This document shows, piece after piece, positions 43,814 to 52,834 of a stretch of 64,000 nt of DNA. The notes below the pieces were generated by a model. It had not been told where the DNA came from and did not search any database. It worked only from the letters and a program-made list of their open reading frames with translations. Each line of letters begins with the position of its first letter. Within the stretch, counting starts at the first letter, position 1. Position numbers and translations under genes: made by a program. Source of the stretch: an uncultured Erythrobacter sp. Its GTDB lineage: Bacteria > Pseudomonadota > Alphaproteobacteria > Sphingomonadales > Sphingomonadaceae. The DNA lies in assembly GCA_947502305.1 (NCBI GenBank), contig CANMZA010000001.1, forward strand, positions 1,426,001 to 1,490,000. Direction: 5' to 3'.

Positions 43814-44824
43814 TCAATATCCGCGGGCAACCGCGAATTGCGCGGCTTCGGCCATGGCGACCCGCGCTTTGCTGTCTGGGAAGATAGAGATCGCGTCGAT
43901 GGCCCGGTGCGCGAAATGGCGCGCCCGTTCCCGCGTATCTTCCAAGGCGCCGTGTTTCTCAATCAGCGCAATAGCATGCGCCAGATCTTCGTCAGAACTG
44001 CGGTGACCTTGGATCGCCGCTTTCCAAAATTTCCGCTCTTCTTCATCGCCGCGCGCATGGGCCAAAATCACCGGCAAGGTCATTTTACCTTCGCGGAAAT
44101 CATCGCCTTGGTCTTTGCCCATTTCCGCCGCGTCTGAATCGTAATCGATGGCATCATCAACCAATTGAAACGCAACGCCCAGATTGCGGCCATAATCTTC
44201 AAGCGCGCGCTCTTGTTCTTCAGAACATTCCGCCACGACTGCGCTGATCTGGCTGGCGGCGGCAAACAGAGCCGCCGTTTTCGCGCCGATAATGTGCAAA
44301 TACCGCTCTTCGCTGGTTTCAATCTGGCGCTGCGCCGTCAATTGCGACACTTCGCCCTCAGCGATGACGGCGCTAGCATGGCTCAAAATTTTCAACACTT
44401 TGAGCGAGCCGTCTTCGGTCATCAGCTCAAACGCGCGGCTAAACAGGAAATCGCCAACCAGAACCGTTGCCGGGTTGCCAAATATGATGTTTGCCGCCGC
44501 CTTGCCCCGGCGCAATTCGCTGCCATCGACCACATCGTCATGCAACAATGTGGCGGTGTGGATGAATTCAACCGCCGCCGCCAGCTTATGATGACGCGTG
44601 CCCTGATATCCGACCAATTCTGCCCCTGCGAGGGTCAGCATCGGGCGCAGACGCTTACCGCCGCCAGAGATTAAATGGCCAGCAAGGCGCGGGATCAGCG
44701 GGATTTCGCTGTTCATCCGTTCCAGAATGACGGTGTTTACCGAATTCATGCCATTCGCGGTCAGCGCCAGCATCGGATCAAGCGTGGGTGCCTTGCGCGG
44801 CAGGGGGACGACATCAGCGGTCAT
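43814..44824 (-). CDS. Polyprenyl diphosphate synthase (trans, octaprenyl-type)
   Basis: A 336-residue trans-prenyltransferase started at the ATG 44824. The two aspartate-rich metal sites are DDVVD at residues 96-100 and DDAID at 223-227, with GGGKRLRP for diphosphate binding near 54-61. It condenses isopentenyl diphosphates into the long chain used for ubiquinone; product length (octa-, nona- or decaprenyl) cannot be read with confidence. Alphaproteobacteria usually make ubiquinone-10, so decaprenyl is possible. It is divergent from the chorismate mutase gene. Confidence 0.94.
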   Translation of the reverse strand: MTADVVPLPRKAPTLDPMLALTANGMNSVNTVILERMNSEIPLIPRLAGHLISGGGKRLRPMLTLAGAELVGYQGTRHHKLAAAVEFIHTATLLHDDVVDGSELRRGKAAANIIFGNPATVLVGDFLFSRAFELMTEDGSLKVLKILSHASAVIAEGEVSQLTAQRQIETSEERYLHIIGAKTAALFAAASQISAVVAECSEEQERALEDYGRNLGVAFQLVDDAIDYDSDAAEMGKDQGDDFREGKMTLPVILAHARGDEEERKFWKAAIQGHRSSDEDLAHAIALIEKHGALEDTRERARHFAHRAIDAISIFPDSKARVAMAEAAQFAVARGY

Positions 44825-44891
44825 AATTTTCGGCAATAAGGGGCGCGGTGCGCGCTTGGCAAGCGCTGAATTGCTGCTACTTTCGCACCAT

Positions 44892-45203
44892 ATGTCCGAT
44901 ACAACGCCCAATTCTGGCCCCGCAGGCGATCAAAAGCTCGCTTCCTTTCGCAAGAGCATCGACAATATTGATGCCGCGATCATCCACATGCTAGCGGAGA
45001 GGTTTCGCATCACGCAGGCAGTGGGGGAATATAAGGCGAAAGTGACCCTGCCCCCGGCTGATCCAGCACGGGAACAGCGTCAGATTGAACGGCTGCGCAA
45101 ATTGTCGGAAGAAGCCGATCTCGACCCGGAATTCAGCGAGAAATTCCTGCGTTTCATCATCGAAGAAGTGATCCGCCACCATGAAAAGGCGCGCGGCGGA
45201 TAA
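44892..45203 (+). CDS. Chorismate mutase (AroQ type)
   Basis: A 103-residue all-helical enzyme converting chorismate to prephenate for phenylalanine and tyrosine. Active-site pattern is LASFRKSIDNIDAAIIHMLAERF, QAVGEYKAK and the conserved REQRQIERLRK, with a C-terminal helix FLRFIIEEVIRHHEK. The frame is open upstream to 44727, but those residues are antisense to the polyprenyl synthase gene, so the ATG at 44892 is chosen. It has no fused prephenate dehydratase or dehydrogenase domain. Confidence 0.94.
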   Translation: MSDTTPNSGPAGDQKLASFRKSIDNIDAAIIHMLAERFRITQAVGEYKAKVTLPPADPAREQRQIERLRKLSEEADLDPEFSEKFLRFIIEEVIRHHEKARGG

Positions 45204-45217
45204 TCGGCTAAGCCTTT

Positions 45218-45700
45218 TTATCTGGGCTCTGGAGAATTCAGAGGCGGTGCATTGGAGCCGCCTGTTGCAGGGGCTTCGGTGCGTATTGGCCTTGAATTTG
45301 CGGTCGCAACTGGCGGCGCAGAAGGCACTGGTTCCGGGATCGAAACACGGCGCGCGTTGAATTCGTCAACGCGGCGATTGATTTCAATTTGATCCTCCAT
45401 CGCCTGAAACCGTCGCCGCAATTCGCGCCGATCATTGCGCGATAGCCGGACCCTTTCACCTTTGCGATTATAGGCAAAGTCCCCGCGCCCCGGATAGAAA
45501 AGCCCATTGAGCCAGCGGCCATCAACACCAAAGCACTGCTCACATTGATCCGGCCCCACAGGTCCGTTCTGCAATTCCGGAGCAGCATAGGGATTATGGA
45601 AAACAGTACGTTCACCAGTGAACTGGTTTTCGGTAGTGGGGGATGCACAGGCCGTAACCATGAAAATTGCGGCCACTGCTAAGCCGGATCGAATGTTCAT
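45218..45700 (-). CDS. Predicted lipoprotein, unknown function
   Basis: A 160-residue protein with a short signal sequence and the lipobox MVTAC (Cys18 from the chosen ATG). GAGGGG precedes the ATG at 45700; an earlier Met at 45724 is less likely. The mature part contains PDQCEQCFGVDGRWLNG with a CxxC-like pair, an Arg-rich helical segment (RLSRNDRRELRRRFQAMEDQ) and a Pro/Ala-rich C-terminus. No family is recognised. It is convergent with the chorismate mutase gene. Confidence 0.72.
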   Translation of the reverse strand: MNIRSGLAVAAIFMVTACASPTTENQFTGERTVFHNPYAAPELQNGPVGPDQCEQCFGVDGRWLNGLFYPGRGDFAYNRKGERVRLSRNDRRELRRRFQAMEDQIEINRRVDEFNARRVSIPEPVPSAPPVATANSRPIRTEAPATGGSNAPPLNSPEPR

Positions 45701-45771
45701 GATTGCGCCCCTCTTTTGAACCAATCTGGGATGGTCAGGTGGGCTTTAACCCCGGCTGAATTGCACCGATT

Positions 45772-47250
45772 TTAAGCCCGCGGCAGGCGCAATTCGACCA
45801 GCAAACCGCCCAAATCTTCGCTTTCATCCAACGTGACGGAGCCGCCGTAAATCTCCGCAACATCGCGGACGATGGCGAGGCCTAGCCCGGTTCCCGGCTT
45901 GCCCGTATCGAGCCGCGCGCCCCGGTCAAAGATGCGTGTGCGCTCTTCTTCGGGAATGCCAAGGCCGTCATCTTCGACCCAGATTCGGCATAGCGGGCTG
46001 CCGGGCTCATGGTCCAAGGTCACGAACACACTGCCGCCGCCATATTTGGCTGCGTTCTCAATCAAATTGCCCAATATTTCGTCGAGATCCTGACGTTCAA
46101 TCGCGACCATCGCGTCCTTGCTGCCCGCAATATCCAGCCGCCCTTCCGGGTACAGCCGCTCCACTGCGCGGCGCACTGCCTCTGCGCTTTGGCGGACATC
46201 GGTGCGGGCCTGACCAACCGCGCGGCGCCCCACCGCGCGGGCGCGGGCAAGGTGGTGATCGACATGACGCTGCATCGTGCGCGTTTCGCGGAACACCGCC
46301 TCGTTCAAATCGGGCGCGCGCGCCGTCGCTGCATTGGTCAGCACTGTCAGCGGTGTCTTTAGCGCATGGGCAAGGTTGCCCGCATGCATCCGCGCCTCTT
46401 CGGCTTGCCGCTCTGTATGCTCAAGCAAGGCGTTCACTTCTTCGACCAGCGGTTCGACCTCTGCCGGCAGGGGGTCGGTAATCCGGTTTTGCCCCGTGGT
46501 GCGCAATTTCTGGATTGCCGCGCGCACCCGCCGCAGCGGCGACAAGCCATAACGGATTTGCAGCAAGGCCATGACCAGCAGGCCCAAACCAAGCACCGCG
46601 AAACTCCAGATCAAGATCGAGCGAACTTGCTGAATCTGGCTATCCATCTCGCGCGTCGCGCTGGCCACGGCGAAGGTCCAGCGGGTTTCGCTGCCGGGCA
46701 GGATCACGGTCCGCTCTGCAATTCGCAGGGATTCGCCTTCAAACTGGTCGGAATTGTAATAATGGACGTCGCTGTCGAAATGCTCCGCGTCCCCCTCTGC
46801 GGCACGCAGATCGAGCGTTCTGTCCCATAGGCTGCGTGAGGGATAGGGGTCGTAATTGGTGCCGCTGATCTGCCAATAGAGGCCGCTATTCGGCTCCAGA
46901 AAGCGTTGATCGCCGAGTGTGCGGTAAAACCAAACTTCGCCAAATGAATCGATTTCAGCCGACGCCACCATCGCCGTGAGCTGATATTCAAGCTGCTCGT
47001 CAAAATTCGCCTCAACCTGGCGGGTCAATGTCCGTTCTAGCGCGATGCCCCCGCCCAGCAGCAGGACGATGATCCAGCCTGCCGCGATAAAGCCCATGCG
47101 TTTCGCCAGACTGGCGCGGGGTTTTGGCGCAGACGCACGTTCCTGCGCCCCTGTTTCAGGAACGTCAGCGCCGCCTTGCTCTGCCGTCTTAGGCTCGGCG
47201 CTACGCGCGGGGCGCGTCGGCGGGGTCGTCGAGGCTGTAACCGAGGCCAC
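45772..47250 (-). CDS. Two-component sensor histidine kinase (PhoQ-like)
   Basis: A 492-residue sensor with an N-terminal Pro/Ala-rich segment (about 50 residues), a transmembrane helix, a periplasmic sensor region, a second helix near 220-245, a short linker and the kinase core. The phosphoacceptor His lies in NLAHALKTPLTV, the N box is LIENAAKYGG, and the G box is GTGLGLAIV. It starts at a GTG 50 bases inside the response regulator gene; an ATG at 47097 is the alternative start. The signal is unknown, but periplasmic metal, acid or peptide sensing is common for PhoQ-like kinases. Confidence 0.88.
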   Translation of the reverse strand: MASVTASTTPPTRPARSAEPKTAEQGGADVPETGAQERASAPKPRASLAKRMGFIAAGWIIVLLLGGGIALERTLTRQVEANFDEQLEYQLTAMVASAEIDSFGEVWFYRTLGDQRFLEPNSGLYWQISGTNYDPYPSRSLWDRTLDLRAAEGDAEHFDSDVHYYNSDQFEGESLRIAERTVILPGSETRWTFAVASATREMDSQIQQVRSILIWSFAVLGLGLLVMALLQIRYGLSPLRRVRAAIQKLRTTGQNRITDPLPAEVEPLVEEVNALLEHTERQAEEARMHAGNLAHALKTPLTVLTNAATARAPDLNEAVFRETRTMQRHVDHHLARARAVGRRAVGQARTDVRQSAEAVRRAVERLYPEGRLDIAGSKDAMVAIERQDLDEILGNLIENAAKYGGGSVFVTLDHEPGSPLCRIWVEDDGLGIPEEERTRIFDRGARLDTGKPGTGLGLAIVRDVAEIYGGSVTLDESEDLGGLLVELRLPRA

Positions 47251-47878
47251 GGATCGTAGTGATTACCTCTGCACCAAGTTTCTTACGAATGCGGGTGACG
47301 AAAACTTCGATCGTGTTGGAATCGCGATCAAAATCTTGGTCGTAAATATGTTCGATCAGTTCAGTCCGGCTCACCACTTTGCCTTTGTGATGCATCAGAT
47401 AGCTGAGCAATTTGTATTCCTGAGCGGTCAATTTCACCGGCTCACCATCCAGCGTCACCCGGCCAGACCGCGTGTCCAGCCGGACATTGCCAGCGGTCAG
47501 CTCGCTCGACGTGTTGCCCGATGCGCGGCGGATGAGCGCCCGAAGACGCGCGATCAATTCTTCGGTCTGGAACGGTTTTGCCAAATAATCATCGGCGCCT
47601 GCGTCTAGCCCTGCGACCTTATCCGACCAACTGTCCCGCGCCGTCAGCACCAAGACGGGGAAATCACGCCCTTCTTTGCGCCACATGCCCAGCACCGACA
47701 GGCCATCAATTTCCGGCAGGCCAAGATCGAGGATACAGGCGTCGTAATCCTCCGTGCTGCCAAGGAAATGTCCGTCTTCGCCATCGGTCGACAGATCAAC
47801 GGCATAGCCGGTCTGTTCCAAAGTCGATTTTAGCTGCTGCCCCAATGTGGGTTCGTCTTCAACGATCAGAATGCGCAT
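47201..47878 (-). CDS. OmpR-family response regulator (PhoP-like)
   Basis: A 225-residue regulator with a receiver domain (VEDE acidic pocket, phosphoacceptor Asp51 in ILDLGLPEIDG, Lys near residue 101) and a C-terminal winged helix (EYKLLSYLMHHKGKVVSRTELIEHIYD, then TIEVFVTRIRKKLG). It controls transcription after phosphorylation by the following kinase. Its last 50 bases overlap the kinase frame. A PepSY gene lies upstream in the same direction, so the three probably form one operon responding to the envelope. Confidence 0.94.
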   Translation of the reverse strand: MRILIVEDEPTLGQQLKSTLEQTGYAVDLSTDGEDGHFLGSTEDYDACILDLGLPEIDGLSVLGMWRKEGRDFPVLVLTARDSWSDKVAGLDAGADDYLAKPFQTEELIARLRALIRRASGNTSSELTAGNVRLDTRSGRVTLDGEPVKLTAQEYKLLSYLMHHKGKVVSRTELIEHIYDQDFDRDSNTIEVFVTRIRKKLGAEVITTIRGLGYSLDDPADAPRA

Positions 47879-48011
47879 ATGCCACCGTGTTTTCGTAAGG
47901 TTTCCGCCCGGTGACTGCGCGTTTGCAGGTCCGCCGTCAAGCGAGCAGCGCGCCGAATTATGCGCAAGCGCTGCTTAGTCCCCCGACATGTGATCATTGC
48001 CGCACCGCGCC

Positions 48012-48365
48012 TTAATTTGACCGGCCGATAATACGGCCACTGCGCGCGTCGACATCAATATAGGTCACCCGGCCATCGCGAATGAATTTGAGGCGGTAGG
48101 CGCGCGCGGTGCTGTCATAAGACGGCCCGAGATATTCGCTCCCACGCATTCTGGGCAGGATGCGGCTTTCGATTTGGCGCAGGGATAATTGATTGCCCGC
48201 GCGCATTTCGCGCCGCGCATCGCCTTGTTCATCGCGGCTTTGATCTTGCGCCAAGACATTGTCCGTCACCCCAGCCGACGCCGCGACTGAGGCCGATCCG
48301 GCGCCCAGCCCAATCAGCAGGGCCGCGCCGGTCATAGCGGCAAAAAGAGAGCGGGTGTTTGTCAT
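48012..48365 (-). CDS. PepSY-domain periplasmic protein
   Basis: A 117-residue protein with a signal peptide (cleavage near AASAG) and a C-terminal PepSY-type fold, with the pattern YRLKFIRDGRVTYIDVDARSG at the end. PepSY proteins often lie next to two-component systems of this type and are thought to modulate peptidase activity or the sensor's periplasmic domain. It is the first gene of the set with the response regulator and kinase. The final Asn is close to the end of the domain. Confidence 0.85.
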   Translation of the reverse strand: MTNTRSLFAAMTGAALLIGLGAGSASVAASAGVTDNVLAQDQSRDEQGDARREMRAGNQLSLRQIESRILPRMRGSEYLGPSYDSTARAYRLKFIRDGRVTYIDVDARSGRIIGRSN

Positions 48366-48446
48366 CGTGCTGTCATGCTTAGCCTAGCTGCGTTGAACAA
48401 GCTGTGAATAATGATGAATTTGCGCGTTCAGCTTCCCTTTCCCGCA

Positions 48447-49190
48447 TCACTCAGCCTCATTTTGCACCATTTCATATTTGATCGTGATGCTGACGCCGGT
48501 GCTGACCTGGCCGGGTTGAACAGGCGCGGCGGCGGCCTCTACATCGGCAGCGAGCGAACGCATTTGCATACGCGGAGCCGCTCCGCTGCCGCGGATTGCC
48601 TCGCCAATGGACAGCACCCGGACATCGTCATACCCGACCATCTGCGCATAGGCCAAGGCGCGTTGCTGCGCGCGTTCAACCGCCCGTTCCCGCGCCACAT
48701 CCTTTGCCGCTTCGTCATCTTCAATGCTGAAATTCGGACCTGACAAATCGGTCGCGCCCGCCGCCACAAGCGCATCCAAAGCCGCGCCGGTTTCCGCAAT
48801 CTCGCGCAGCTTCACGCTGACCCGGTTAGACACTTGATAGCCGCGAAAGATTTGGCGCTGGCTCGACCGGTCATAATCATATTGCGCGTTTAGGCTGATG
48901 CCGGTCGTTTGGATGTCTTCCTCCGCCACGCCGAGGGCAAGAATGCGGTCAATCACCGAGCGCATTTGCACCGAGTTTTGCCGCATCGCCTCCACTGCAG
49001 TGGGCGCCTGCGTCGATACGCCCGCACCGATCGTCACAAGATCTGGCTCTGCCGTCACGCTTTCAAACACCGACAATTCGATCACCGGCCCTTCGGCCTC
49101 AATCTCTACCTGAGCGGCCATTGCGGCAGGCGCGAAAGCGTGGGCGGTGAGCGCGGCGGTGGCCGCGAGAACGAGCGAGTGACGGATCAT
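48447..49190 (-). CDS. SIMPL-domain periplasmic protein
   Basis: A 247-residue exported protein with signal peptide (cleavage near AAMAA) and a SIMPL (DUF541) domain: ISVFESVTAEPDLVTIGAGVST-like start of the fold, RILALGVAEEDIQTTGISLNAQYD, YQVSNRVSVKLRE and VERAQQRALAYAQMVGY. AGGAGGAA lies before the ATG at 49190, which fixes the start. The frame runs far upstream as antisense of the ABC-F gene and that part is not protein. The role is unknown; family members relate to oxidative or envelope stress. Confidence 0.9.
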   Translation of the reverse strand: MIRHSLVLAATAALTAHAFAPAAMAAQVEIEAEGPVIELSVFESVTAEPDLVTIGAGVSTQAPTAVEAMRQNSVQMRSVIDRILALGVAEEDIQTTGISLNAQYDYDRSSQRQIFRGYQVSNRVSVKLREIAETGAALDALVAAGATDLSGPNFSIEDDEAAKDVARERAVERAQQRALAYAQMVGYDDVRVLSIGEAIRGSGAAPRMQMRSLAADVEAAAAPVQPGQVSTGVSITIKYEMVQNEAE

Positions 49191-49289
49191 TGGTGGTTCC
49201 TCCTGAGAGCGGCGAAATATCGCGCCAAGCCTGAGCGTGCACTGAACCGCCTTGGCAGGCCGAACGCAAGCCCCTAGACGCGCCTTTCT

Positions 49290-51119
49290 ATGGCACAACC
49301 TCCAATCCTCTCTTGGGAAGGCCTCGGTCTGCAACAAGGCGCACGCTGGCTGTTCGGCGGGCCCGCGCCCGGTGTGGGTGCGGAGCCGATTGATCTGCAT
49401 GTGATGCCCGGGGATCGGCTGGCGCTGATCGGGCGCAATGGTGCGGGCAAGACGACGCTGCTCAAACTGATTGACGACCGGATCGAAGCGGATCGCGGCA
49501 CACGCCGGGTAAAGCCCAACATGCGGATCGTGTTTCTGGAACAAGACCCCGATTTCAGCGCGTTTCCAACATTGATGGATTTCGCTCTGCACGGCGATGA
49601 TGCCCCCGAACGATACGAAGTCGAAGCCATCGCCGGACAGCTCGGCATCGATATGGACACCGAATCCGCAACCGCCAGCGGCGGTGAACGCCGCCGTGCC
49701 GCCATCGCGCGGGCGCTGGGGCAGGACCCCGATTTGCTGCTTTTGGATGAACCGACCAACCACCTTGATCTGTCTGCGATAGACTGGCTGGAGGAATGGC
49801 TCTCGCGCTATAAGGGCGCATTTATCACCATCAGTCACGACCGGACTTTCCTGAAACGTTTGACCCGGGCCACCCTGTGGCTCGACCGTGGCACTTTGCG
49901 GCGTAAAGAGGTCGGTTTTGGCGGCTATGATGCGTGGGAAGAGGCCGTTTACGCCGAAGAAGCCCGCGCCGCACAGAAGATGGATGCCAAGCTGAAGCTG
50001 GAGGCGCATTGGCTGGAACGCGGCGTCACCGCCCGGCGAAAACGCAACCAAGGGCGGCTGGAGAAGCTGTATAAGATGCGCGAGGCACGCGCCTCGATGA
50101 TCACCGATAGCGGCGCGGCTAAACTGAAGCTGGCCAATGACGGCGACTTCAAATCGAAATCTGTGATTGTCGCCGATAATATCTCCAAGACCTATGACGG
50201 CCGCGCGATTATCAAGCCTTTTTCCCTGCGTATTCAACGCGGTGATCGTATTGGTCTGGTCGGCGGTAATGGTGCGGGCAAGACGACTTTGCTGCGGATG
50301 CTGACCGGCGAATTGGAGCCCGATAGCGGCACCATCACCCGCGCAAGTACGCTGACAGGGGTGATGATCGACCAGCAGCGGCGCTTGCTCGCCCCCGATG
50401 CCACCGTCCGCGAAATTCTGGCAGAGGGCGGCGATTGGATCGATGTTCGCGGGGCGCGGACGCATGTTCAGGCCTATCTCAAAGACTTCCTTTTCGACCC
50501 CAAGCTCGTCGATACCCGTGTCGGCATTTTGTCCGGCGGCGAACGCTCGCGGCTGCTGCTTGCCCGCGAATTTGCGCGCCCGGCCAACCTGCTCGTTTTG
50601 GATGAGCCGACCAACGATCTCGATCTTGAAACGCTCGATCTGTTGCAAGAGGTCATCTCCGATTTCGACGGCACCGTCTTGATCGTCAGCCACGACCGCG
50701 ACTTTCTCGACAAGACCGTGACGGTGACGCTCGGCCTCGACGGATCGGGCAGCGTCGATATCGTCGCAGGCGGTTACGCCGATTGGGACGCGAAGCGCAG
50801 CAGGCGTATCGTGGGCAAATCGCGCGCCAGCCAGCGGGAGGCGTCCGCAACGCCTGCTGCTCAGCCCGCGCCTTCGGCCTCCGCTAGACCGGCCAAACTC
50901 TCCTACAAAGACCAGCGCGATTACGAAGGCCTCCCTGCTCGGATCGAGGAACTGGAAACCGCCATCGAAAAAGGCGAAGCAATCCTCGCTGATCCCAAAC
51001 TCTTCACCGCCGATCCCGCCCGCTTTGCGACCATTTCCAAGGGCATCGAGAACGCCCGTGCAGAGAAGGACGCCGCAGAGGAACGCTGGCTCGATCTGGC
51101 GGAGCAGGTCGAGGGATAG
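49290..51119 (+). CDS. ABC-F family ATPase (Uup-like)
   Basis: A 609-residue soluble protein with two ABC domains. Walker A motifs are GRNGAGKTT (48-56) and GGNGAGKTT (near 325), signature motifs ASGGERRRAAIARA and LSGGERSRLLLAREF, and Walker B sequences LLLLDEPTNHLD and LLVLDEPTNDLD. A charged linker and a C-terminal coiled coil (YEGLPARIEELETAIEKGEAIL) follow, as in Uup. ABC-F ATPases act at the ribosome or on branched DNA. No membrane segments are present, so it is not a transporter. Confidence 0.93.
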   Translation: MAQPPILSWEGLGLQQGARWLFGGPAPGVGAEPIDLHVMPGDRLALIGRNGAGKTTLLKLIDDRIEADRGTRRVKPNMRIVFLEQDPDFSAFPTLMDFALHGDDAPERYEVEAIAGQLGIDMDTESATASGGERRRAAIARALGQDPDLLLLDEPTNHLDLSAIDWLEEWLSRYKGAFITISHDRTFLKRLTRATLWLDRGTLRRKEVGFGGYDAWEEAVYAEEARAAQKMDAKLKLEAHWLERGVTARRKRNQGRLEKLYKMREARASMITDSGAAKLKLANDGDFKSKSVIVADNISKTYDGRAIIKPFSLRIQRGDRIGLVGGNGAGKTTLLRMLTGELEPDSGTITRASTLTGVMIDQQRRLLAPDATVREILAEGGDWIDVRGARTHVQAYLKDFLFDPKLVDTRVGILSGGERSRLLLAREFARPANLLVLDEPTNDLDLETLDLLQEVISDFDGTVLIVSHDRDFLDKTVTVTLGLDGSGSVDIVAGGYADWDAKRSRRIVGKSRASQREASATPAAQPAPSASARPAKLSYKDQRDYEGLPARIEELETAIEKGEAILADPKLFTADPARFATISKGIENARAEKDAAEERWLDLAEQVEG

Positions 51120-51124
51120 CCGCC

Positions 51125-51712
51125 ATCAGCACCGAAACCGCCTCCAACCTCCACCGCGCCATTGCGACTTGCACCCTTTGTGCGCAGCACCTCCCGCTCG
51201 GCCCGCGTCCGGTGGTGCAGTTCTCTGCCAAATCCCGCATCCTCATCATCGGCCAAGCCCCCGGCACCCGCGTCCACGCCAGCGGCATTCCATGGGACGA
51301 TGACAGCGGCGACCGGCTGCGCGAATGGTTGGGCGTGGACAAAGCCGCTTTCTACGACCCCGATGCCATTGCCCTGATGCCAATGGGCTTTTGCTATCCC
51401 GGAAAGGCCAAAAGCGGCGATGCCCCGCCCCGCAAGGAGTGCCAACCCGCATGGCATGACCGCATCCTTGATCAACTGCCGAATGACCGGCTGACCTTGC
51501 TGGTCGGCACCTATGCTCAGGCGCACTACCTGCCCGAAACGCGGCGGATGTCCTTGACCGCACGCGTCCAGAATGGCCCAAACTTTGCGCCCTTTGTCCC
51601 TTTACCCCACCCGTCTTGGCGGGTGCGGATGTGGATGGCCAAGCATCCATGGTACGAGGCTGAAGTGCTCCCGGCCTTGCGTCGCCGCGTCTTTGATGCG
51701 CTCCTCGCCTGA
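51125..51712 (+). CDS. Uracil-DNA glycosylase family protein with a 4Fe-4S site, non-canonical start
   Basis: A protein of about 195 residues if started at the ATC 51125. Domain motifs: RILIIGQAPGTRVHASGIPW (motif A), FVPLPHPSWRV (motif B). Four cysteines fit the cluster of family 4/5 glycosylases: C-x2-C in TCTLC, then Cys in MGFCYPG and Cys in RKECQPAW, 15 residues apart. The first two lie before the first standard start codon (GTG at 51212), so translation must begin upstream, where only ATA, ATC and ATT are found. GAGGG at 51111-51115 precedes the ATC by nine bases. It begins six bases after the ABC-F stop, so coupling is likely. The role would be removal of uracil or a related base from DNA. 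Confidence 0.7.
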   Translation: MSTETASNLHRAIATCTLCAQHLPLGPRPVVQFSAKSRILIIGQAPGTRVHASGIPWDDDSGDRLREWLGVDKAAFYDPDAIALMPMGFCYPGKAKSGDAPPRKECQPAWHDRILDQLPNDRLTLLVGTYAQAHYLPETRRMSLTARVQNGPNFAPFVPLPHPSWRVRMWMAKHPWYEAEVLPALRRRVFDALLA

Positions 51713-51742
51713 CGCTCCCTTTCGGCGGCGCGGGCCGCTCCT

Positions 51743-51769
51743 CTGACACGCCTGACACACCTGACACAC
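51743..51769. repeat. Three tandem 9-base units CTGACACRC
   Basis: The spacer between the glycosylase gene and the NTF2-like gene holds three head-to-tail copies of CTGACACRC (R is G once, A twice). It is short and no function is evident. Confidence 0.7.
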
Positions 51770-51846
51770 TGTCCAGGGGACCAAAAGTTTTGGACTTAAA
51801 CGCGGCAATCCGGCATTTTAGTCCCAGCGTAAAAGGAGACACCCAC

Positions 51847-52206
51847 ATGGACACCGCCCAAATCGCCCGCGACTTTGTAAAAATGGTCAGCGAAGACAAT
51901 GCCGCCGGATACCAAGCATTTTGGTCCGACGACATCGTCAGCCGCGAACCGGGGGACGGCGAAATGTCGCATGTTGAAGGCCGCGAAGCTCTGCTCGCCA
52001 AACACGCATGGTGGGAAGCGAATGCGGAAATGCACTCTGTTTCGGTGGATGGTCCTTTCGTGTTTGGCGATCAATTTGCGGTCAATTACGCGATGGATGT
52101 GACCATGTTCGGCGAACGCTCAAAATCATCGGAAGTCGGCATTTACACTCTCAAAGACGGCAAAATCGTCGATGAGCGTTTCTTCTATGCCGCCGAAGAT
52201 CTGTGA
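51847..52206 (+). CDS. NTF2/SnoaL-like domain protein
   Basis: A 119-residue protein with a cone-like alpha/beta pattern: N-terminal helices MDTAQIARDFVKMVSEDNAAGY, then WSDDIVSREPG, strands FGDQFAVNYAMDVTM and VGIYTLKDGKIVDERFFYA. This matches the SnoaL/NTF2-like superfamily of small ligand-binding or enzymatic domains. GGAGA precedes the ATG at 51847; the frame is open further upstream but the extra residues are weak. Substrate is unknown. It is convergent with the DUF6456 gene. Confidence 0.8.
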   Translation: MDTAQIARDFVKMVSEDNAAGYQAFWSDDIVSREPGDGEMSHVEGREALLAKHAWWEANAEMHSVSVDGPFVFGDQFAVNYAMDVTMFGERSKSSEVGIYTLKDGKIVDERFFYAAEDL

Positions 52207-52233
52207 CAAAAAGGCCCTCGATGCAGGGCACGC

Positions 52234-52707
52234 TCACGTAATCCGGTAATAATCCGCGACCCGGTCCAGCGCCAATTTCAGCACCAATTTCCCGCTGCGT
52301 GCGGGCCAGCCCAGCGTCTTCTCCGCCTCGGGCAGGCCTTCGCCTGCGCATACAACGCGCCACAATATGTCCTCCAACCCCTTGCCCGCTAAATTCAGCG
52401 CGCCGTCAAAACGGTGCTTGGCCGCGACTTGCTTTTCTGTGCCTGACAGACCGGTATCACCCGTCGATTTGATCCGCACCGCATCCCAGCGCATCGTGAC
52501 ATTGGCCGACAATTGCGCGCGCTCATAATCACTGCGCAGCGCCTCGCCTGCATCGAACAAGCGCGCGTCGATATGGCCGCGTGAATGCAGCCAAGCGATC
52601 GGCGATTCGCCCAAATTGACGGTGACGCTGCGGCGCTTCTTGCCGGTTGCCTCGCCCCGGCGCGGGCCTTCGGATGTCAATTCGCGTTCGACCAATTGCT
52701 GTTTCAT
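52234..52707 (-). CDS. DUF6456 domain protein
   Basis: A 157-residue soluble protein carrying the family pattern RSVTVNLGESPIAWLHSRGH, DAGEALRSDYERAQLSANVT, and the C-terminal ILWRVVCAGEGLPEAEKTLG with RSGKLVLKLALDRVADYYRI. Proteins of this family are widespread in Sphingomonadales and related Alphaproteobacteria, often near HTH regulators. A helix-turn-helix-like reading of the C-terminal part is possible. It is divergent from the XRE-family gene, and both may share a regulatory region at 52708-52834. Confidence 0.82.
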   Translation of the reverse strand: MKQQLVERELTSEGPRRGEATGKKRRSVTVNLGESPIAWLHSRGHIDARLFDAGEALRSDYERAQLSANVTMRWDAVRIKSTGDTGLSGTEKQVAAKHRFDGALNLAGKGLEDILWRVVCAGEGLPEAEKTLGWPARSGKLVLKLALDRVADYYRIT

Positions 52708-52834
52708 GGCGATCTTCCCTTTTTGGTTCGGCGTGCCGGATTGGCAATTTCAGCCCAACCCTTGCCAAATATGCAAATCTGTAGGAAAGCAAAAACCGAT
52801 CTGGTTCACGAATTTTAATCGAAAGACGCCGCAT

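Noticed and set aside
49191..50693. Long minus-strand open frame continuing upstream from the SIMPL gene (748 residues in total).
   Set aside because: It is antisense to the clear ABC-F gene, and a strong ribosome-binding site plus a signal peptide fix the SIMPL start at 49190.
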